Assembly: GCF_000372965.1 (NCBI RefSeq)
Contig: NZ_KB890026.1
Span: forward strand, 62,001-126,000
Origin: Hoeflea sp. 108
GTDB taxonomy: Bacteria; Pseudomonadota; Alphaproteobacteria; Rhizobiales; Rhizobiaceae
Direction of reading: 5' to 3'
Length of the DNA: 64,000 bases
Below are positions 60,212 to 64,000 of the stretch, piece by piece (within the stretch, counting starts at the first letter, position 1; the number at the start of each line of letters is the position of its first letter). Both the position numbers and the translations under genes were made by a program. Under the pieces are notes generated by a model, which had not been told where the DNA came from, did not search any database, and saw only the letters and a program-made list of their open reading frames with translations.

Positions 60212-60985
60212 TCAGCTCGCGACGATCACCTCGACGCCGGCAGCAAGCAGCGCATCCATCATGTCTGTCGGCGGCCGCCTGTCGGTCACGAAGCGGTCGA
60301 TCATGTCCAACTGGCAAACCTTGGCAAAGGCACCCCGGCCGACCTTGGAATGATCGGCGACGACGGTGAGCCGATCTGCCTGCTCGATCATTGCGCGCGC
60401 CACCTGGGCTTCGCCGAGGGAGAAGTCCATCACGCCATTGCGGGCATGGATCGCGCCGATGGTGAGAACAGTATGCGCGGCGCGGAAATTGGCGATCTGC
60501 TCGATCGTCGCCTCGCCCGTCGTCTCGCCGGCATCGGCCTGGTACAGGCCACCCAGCAAGAACACGCTGTTCGTCCGCCCCGACAAGGTGCCTGCGATCG
60601 CCGAGGAATTGGTGACAACCGAGAGATTGTCGAGCCGTGACAGCTCTTCGGCAAGGAAGAGCGTCGTCGTCCCGGTGTCGATGAACATCGTCTCGCCATT
60701 GCCGAACAGGCGCGCGGCGGTGCAGGCAATCGCCCGCTTGCCCGCTGTCTGTTCCGACATCCGCATGGAGAAAGGATTCTCGTCGACCAGGGATGGCAGA
60801 CAGGCCCCGCCATGGAATTTCCGCAATGCGCCCGAAGCGGCCAATTGGTTGAGGTCCCGTCGAATTGTCTCGCTCGAAGCGGACAGTTGCAGGACCAGAT
60901 CTTCGACCAGGATGCGCCCCTTTTCACGGGCGATATCCATGATCATGGTGCGACGCTGCTCGGGGGTGAAACGGCTAAAAGTCAT
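60212..60985 (-). CDS. DeoR-family transcriptional regulator
   Basis: The ATG at 60985 has an AAGGA ribosome site 3-5 bases upstream and gives 257 residues. The N-terminal winged helix has ILVEDLVLQLSASSETIRRDLNQLAASGALRKFHGGACL. The sensor domain has FIDTGTTTLFLAEEL, VVTNSSAIAGTL, VFLLGGLYQADAGETTG and VVADHSKVGRGAFA. Such regulators sense sugar or polyol phosphates. It stands between the amidase-polyol operon and the divergent importer operon and is the natural candidate controller of both. Confidence 0.9.
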   Translation of the reverse strand: MTFSRFTPEQRRTMIMDIAREKGRILVEDLVLQLSASSETIRRDLNQLAASGALRKFHGGACLPSLVDENPFSMRMSEQTAGKRAIACTAARLFGNGETMFIDTGTTTLFLAEELSRLDNLSVVTNSSAIAGTLSGRTNSVFLLGGLYQADAGETTGEATIEQIANFRAAHTVLTIGAIHARNGVMDFSLGEAQVARAMIEQADRLTVVADHSKVGRGAFAKVCQLDMIDRFVTDRRPPTDMMDALLAAGVEVIVAS

Positions 60986-61118
60986 TGATCCTTCACAATA
61001 TCTCGCGTCGAAATGTATCCGGCCTTCCGGCGCCGAGTAAAGGCCCGGATCCCGGTTCCCCATCCCTCGTCCACCCCCTATCCGGCCCCTGATTACCAGG
61101 CCCTCAAGGCGGCGCGCG

Positions 61119-61176
61119 ATGACCGAACACGAGAACGACAAAAATATTCGGTCATCCGCATTGACTGAACGGTCAT
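61119..61176. promoter_or_regulatory. Cluster of TGACCG/CGGTCA operator sites
   Basis: ATGACCGAA (61119-61127) and TTCGGTCAT (61147-61155) form an inverted repeat with a 19-base spacer. TTGACTGAACGGTCAT (61161-61176) is a second palindrome with one mismatch to TGACCGAACGGTCA. The same motif occurs in front of the amidase operon at 60115-60128. The rest of the 411-base gap between the divergent starts (60985 and 61397) shows no gene. Confidence 0.55.
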
Positions 61177-61396
61177 ATTCGATACCATATTCGGGCTAAC
61201 GGTTGCCTGCAAGACGTTGCTGACAAAAACAGGGTTCGGCATCAATTCAAGGTATCCGGCGGCAAATTCAAGTAACTTGACAGAGACTACTGCTCTGTTG
61301 AAGACTTGATCTGCTGCGAGCGGGGAGGTGCGCGGTTGATGCGCCTCTCGCGCAGTGCGCAATCAACGCCACGGTCAACGTGAGGGGAGCTTTTCA

Positions 61397-62965
61397 ATGA
61401 AGACGACTAGACGGACATTTCTTGCCGGCGCGACCGCGCTCGGCACCGGAACATTGCTGGTAGGCTCGGCGACGGGGCGCTTCGGCACGGCCTGGGCCCA
61501 GGACGCCAAGACGTTGTCCTTTGCCGCGGCCGGCACGGTGACCAGCAGTTGGGACCCCACGTCCCACACGATCGCACCGCAGATCACCGCCGAAATGCTG
61601 GTGTTCGGCCGCCTGACCAAATGCCTGATGACCTCCGAGAACCCAGGTGAAATTCTGCCCGACCTGGCGCTCGAATGGAAAGTGGTCGACAAGTACACGC
61701 TCGAATACAAGCTGCGTCAGGGCGTCAAGTTCCACGACGGCAAGGAGTTCAAGGCCGAGGACGTCAAGGCGACCTACGAATACGGCTCGCAGCCGAGCCG
61801 TCCGGCATCCGCCTGGTATCCGGGCCAGGTCGAGGTCGAGATCGTCGACGACTATACCGTTCGCCTCAAGACCGAGAAGTTCGGCTATCCGGCCCTGAAC
61901 TTCTGGTATGTCGCAGCCTTCCTGCCGATCCTTTCCGCCAAGGATGTCGCCGACCCGAACGTGCTGAAGCAGCGCCCGAACGGCACCGGCCCGTTCCGCT
62001 ACGTGGAGACCAAGGGCGACCAGATCGTCTTCAAGGCCAACGAAACCTACTACGACGGCAAGCCGGAGATCGAGACGCTGCTGTGGAACTACGTGCCCGA
62101 CGCCAACACCCGCGTCCTGGGCCTGCTCAACGGCCAGTATCACCTGACCGAGCGCCTCGAGCCGGAGCAGTATGAATCGCTCAAGAAAGAGGCCAACATC
62201 GTCACCAATCGTGGCCTGTCGAGCGAGAACAAGTATCTGCACTTCCGCTGCAACAAGCCGCCCTTCGACGATGTTCGCGTTCGCATGGCCGCTGTCCACG
62301 CCATCGACCGGGATCAGGTGCTCGCGGTGCTGGGCGAAGCCGGCCAGGCATCGAACAGCCACATCTCGCCGGTCAAGTTCGGCTACACCGACGTGGCCAA
62401 CTACCCCAAATACGATCCCGAAGAATGCCAGCGTCTGCTTGCCGAGGCCGGCTATCCGAAGGGCGAGGGCCTGCCGGAACTCGAGTTCATCACCTCGGTC
62501 GGCTTCTATGCCAAGACGCGCGAATATGGCGAACTGGTCACCGCCATGCTGCAGGAACAGGGCTTCCCCGTGAAGCTGACAACGCTCGAACCGGCAGCCT
62601 GGGAAGAGCAGATCTATCGCCGCGCCGACGGCCAGGGCCCGGGGCACATCGTCGACGTCGGCTGGATCACGGGTTCGCCCGAGCCGGACCTGGTCCTGCG
62701 CCCGAACTACTACTCGAAGTTCGCGCTGATCAACGGCATCAACGATCCCGAGATCGACGCTGCCCTCGACAAGGAGCGCAACGCGGAATCGGCCGAAGAG
62801 CGCCTGAAGATACTTCAGGAAGAAACCCTTCCGCTGCTCGCCACCAAGGTGCCGAGCCTGTCGCTGTTCTCGGCCGTGTCGCTGCGGGCGATGTCGAAGA
62901 AGCTCGAAGGCGTCTATTTCTATCCCAACGGCCCGATCGATCTCAGCAAGGCAAAGCTGTTCTAG
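61397..62965 (+). CDS. Family 5 ABC substrate-binding protein, Tat-exported
   Basis: The ATG at 61397 has a GAGGGGAG ribosome site and gives 522 residues. A clear twin-arginine signal, TTRRTFLAGATALGTGTLLV, ends near AWAQ. The mature body is SBP_bac_5: SSWDPTSHTIAPQITAEMLVF, VKFHDGKEFKAEDVKATYEY, NGTGPFRYVETKGD and DVRVRMAAVHAIDRDQVL. It feeds the importer whose permease follows. The ligand may be the amide or polyol substrate handled by the neighbouring DMFase-like operon. Confidence 0.88.
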   Translation: MKTTRRTFLAGATALGTGTLLVGSATGRFGTAWAQDAKTLSFAAAGTVTSSWDPTSHTIAPQITAEMLVFGRLTKCLMTSENPGEILPDLALEWKVVDKYTLEYKLRQGVKFHDGKEFKAEDVKATYEYGSQPSRPASAWYPGQVEVEIVDDYTVRLKTEKFGYPALNFWYVAAFLPILSAKDVADPNVLKQRPNGTGPFRYVETKGDQIVFKANETYYDGKPEIETLLWNYVPDANTRVLGLLNGQYHLTERLEPEQYESLKKEANIVTNRGLSSENKYLHFRCNKPPFDDVRVRMAAVHAIDRDQVLAVLGEAGQASNSHISPVKFGYTDVANYPKYDPEECQRLLAEAGYPKGEGLPELEFITSVGFYAKTREYGELVTAMLQEQGFPVKLTTLEPAAWEEQIYRRADGQGPGHIVDVGWITGSPEPDLVLRPNYYSKFALINGINDPEIDAALDKERNAESAEERLKILQEETLPLLATKVPSLSLFSAVSLRAMSKKLEGVYFYPNGPIDLSKAKLF

Positions 62966-63074
62966 GGAACATTTGCTTCGGCGGCCGGTGGCGCACACGC
63001 CATCGGCCAATTGATACAGCGAAGAGCGCGTCTCGCGACGCGCTCAATCCCTTCTTTGATACAGGACCATATCC

Positions 63075-64000
63075 ATGGCCTTCGCTATCGAGTTCTTCCT
63101 CCGCCGCATAAGTCAGGGCCTGGTGATCGTTCTTTTGGTCGCCTTCGTGATCTTCACGCTTTTGCGCGTGGTACCCGGCGATCCGATCCGTATCATCCTG
63201 GGGCCCATGACCGCCGCCAGCGTTCTCGAAGAGAAGGCAAAGGAACTTGGGCTGCGCGACCCGCTGCTGGTTCAGTTCGGCCGTTTCGTGGGCCAGGTTA
63301 CCACAGGAGATCTCGGCCGCTCCTACATCAGGGGTGCACAGGGCGGCAGCACTGGCGGCTCGCAGGACGCGACCGGCTTCAACCCGGAGAGCCGCGCCTC
63401 GGTCGCCGAGCTGATCGGCAAGGCCCTGCCCTACAGTCTCCAGCTCGCCGCGCTCGGAATTGGATTTGCGCTGCTCGTTGCGGTGCCTATCGGTATGGGC
63501 GCGGGCATGCGCGCGGGCAAATGGCCCGACAGGCTGGGACTTTATGTAAGCTCGCTGCTGGTTTCGCTTCCGAACATCTGGGTCGGCGTGGTCCTGATCT
63601 TCCTGCTTTCTGCAAAGACCGGGTGGTTGCCGGCCATCGGCTACCAGGGTTTTGCCTACACCATCATCCCCGCCATGGTGCTCGCCATCGAGCTGTCTCC
63701 GGTGATGATCCGCGCCATCTCCGTCTCGGTGGCGGCCAATCTCGGCGAGGTCTATTTCGATGTCGGCCTGGTGCGGGGCCTGTCGCGCCGCGTCATGATC
63801 TTCAAGCACGTGCTGCGCAATGCTGCCGTGCCGCTGCTCAATCTCTTCGGTGCACAGATGATCGGCATGCTGCTCGGCGGCCTCTTCGTCGTCGAGTACA
63901 TCTTCAGCTACCCGGGCATCGGCATGCTGACCATCAACGCCGTCTTCCAGCGCGATTTCCCCATCATTCAGGCTGTCGCGATCCTGGCCAGCGGCGCGCT
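63075..64000 (+). CDS. ABC importer permease, DppB type (cut by window end)
   Basis: From ATG 63075 the frame is open to the last base, giving about 308 residues of an incomplete protein. FFLRRISQGLVIVLLVAFV is the first span, RVVPGDPIRIILGP the following loop, and GEVYFDVGLVRGLSRRVMIF is the EAA coupling region. VEYIFSYPGIGMLTINAV is the usual DppB end region. A Gly/Ser-rich loop GGSTGGSQDATGFNPESRAS is longer than in most relatives. It starts 109 bases after the binding-protein gene. Confidence 0.88.
   Translation, partial: MAFAIEFFLRRISQGLVIVLLVAFVIFTLLRVVPGDPIRIILGPMTAASVLEEKAKELGLRDPLLVQFGRFVGQVTTGDLGRSYIRGAQGGSTGGSQDATGFNPESRASVAELIGKALPYSLQLAALGIGFALLVAVPIGMGAGMRAGKWPDRLGLYVSSLLVSLPNIWVGVVLIFLLSAKTGWLPAIGYQGFAYTIIPAMVLAIELSPVMIRAISVSVAANLGEVYFDVGLVRGLSRRVMIFKHVLRNAAVPLLNLFGAQMIGMLLGGLFVVEYIFSYPGIGMLTINAVFQRDFPIIQAVAILASGA

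Noticed and set aside
61394..63010. 538-codon minus-strand open frame across the importer binding-protein gene
   Set aside because: It is antisense to a well-supported SBP_bac_5 protein, and its translation has no family motif. It is a codon-bias shadow.

Overview
The window looks like chromosomal DNA of an alphaproteobacterium of the Hyphomicrobiales, most like Mesorhizobium, Aminobacter or another Phyllobacteriaceae. The evidence is high GC, tightly packed ATGA-overlapping operons, many ABC importers, and a set of small stress proteins (DUF1236, DUF2188, DUF892, DUF427, DUF305). Some genes are preceded by the alphaproteobacterial general-stress (EcfG) promoter GGAAC-N16/17-CGTT. This placement is an inference from protein style; no rRNA or tRNA gene is present.

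Region 1, about 0-17.8 kb, is a general-stress and osmoprotection island. It begins with decayed phage genes (an HNH endonuclease, a tail-type protein and a head-protein fragment). Mostly small, independently transcribed stress genes follow: a DUF305 membrane protein, a SpoT/MESH1-like HD hydrolase, DUF427, DUF1236, DNA topoisomerase IB with a YciF-type protein, DUF2188, and a short-chain dehydrogenase. A trehalose/glucan block comes next: a HAD phosphatase fused to a HerA-like ATPase, a glycosyltransferase, an amylo-alpha-1,6-glucosidase-type enzyme and a membrane-anchored trehalose-6-phosphate synthase. The island ends with a small secreted protein and a FAD oxidoreductase. Four strong and several weaker EcfG-type promoters tie it together.

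Region 2, about 18-28.8 kb, resembles a sialic-acid (nonulosonate) catabolic locus. A periplasmic NanM-like mutarotase is divergent from a GntR/FadR regulator, a peptide/nickel-family ABC importer (five genes), a NanA-like aldolase and two Gfo/Idh/MocA oxidoreductases.

Region 3, about 29.1-39.9 kb, is one long minus-strand operon with a divergent LysR regulator. It has an SsuABC/TauABC-like importer, a FAD oxidoreductase, a class III CoA-transferase, an enoyl-CoA hydratase, a 7Fe ferredoxin, an aldehyde dehydrogenase, a second DapA-family protein and a non-canonical SDR. The substrate is not apparent.

Region 4, about 40.3-53.1 kb, holds a dipeptide-type importer, a fused hydantoinase/5-oxoprolinase (HyuA-HyuB), an IclR regulator with a striking double palindrome, and two divergent M20 amidohydrolases. 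It is probably for uptake and hydrolysis of cyclic amides, N-acyl amino acids or similar compounds.

Region 5, about 53.3-64 kb, joins a dimethylformamidase-like two-subunit amidase to GlpA-like, GlpB-like and glycerol-kinase-like genes. A DeoR regulator and the start of another peptide-type ABC importer follow, cut by the window end. A TGACCG/CGGTCA inverted-repeat operator occurs in front of both the amidase operon and the importer operon. This is the most unusual gene combination in the window and the best candidate for an undescribed catabolic pathway.
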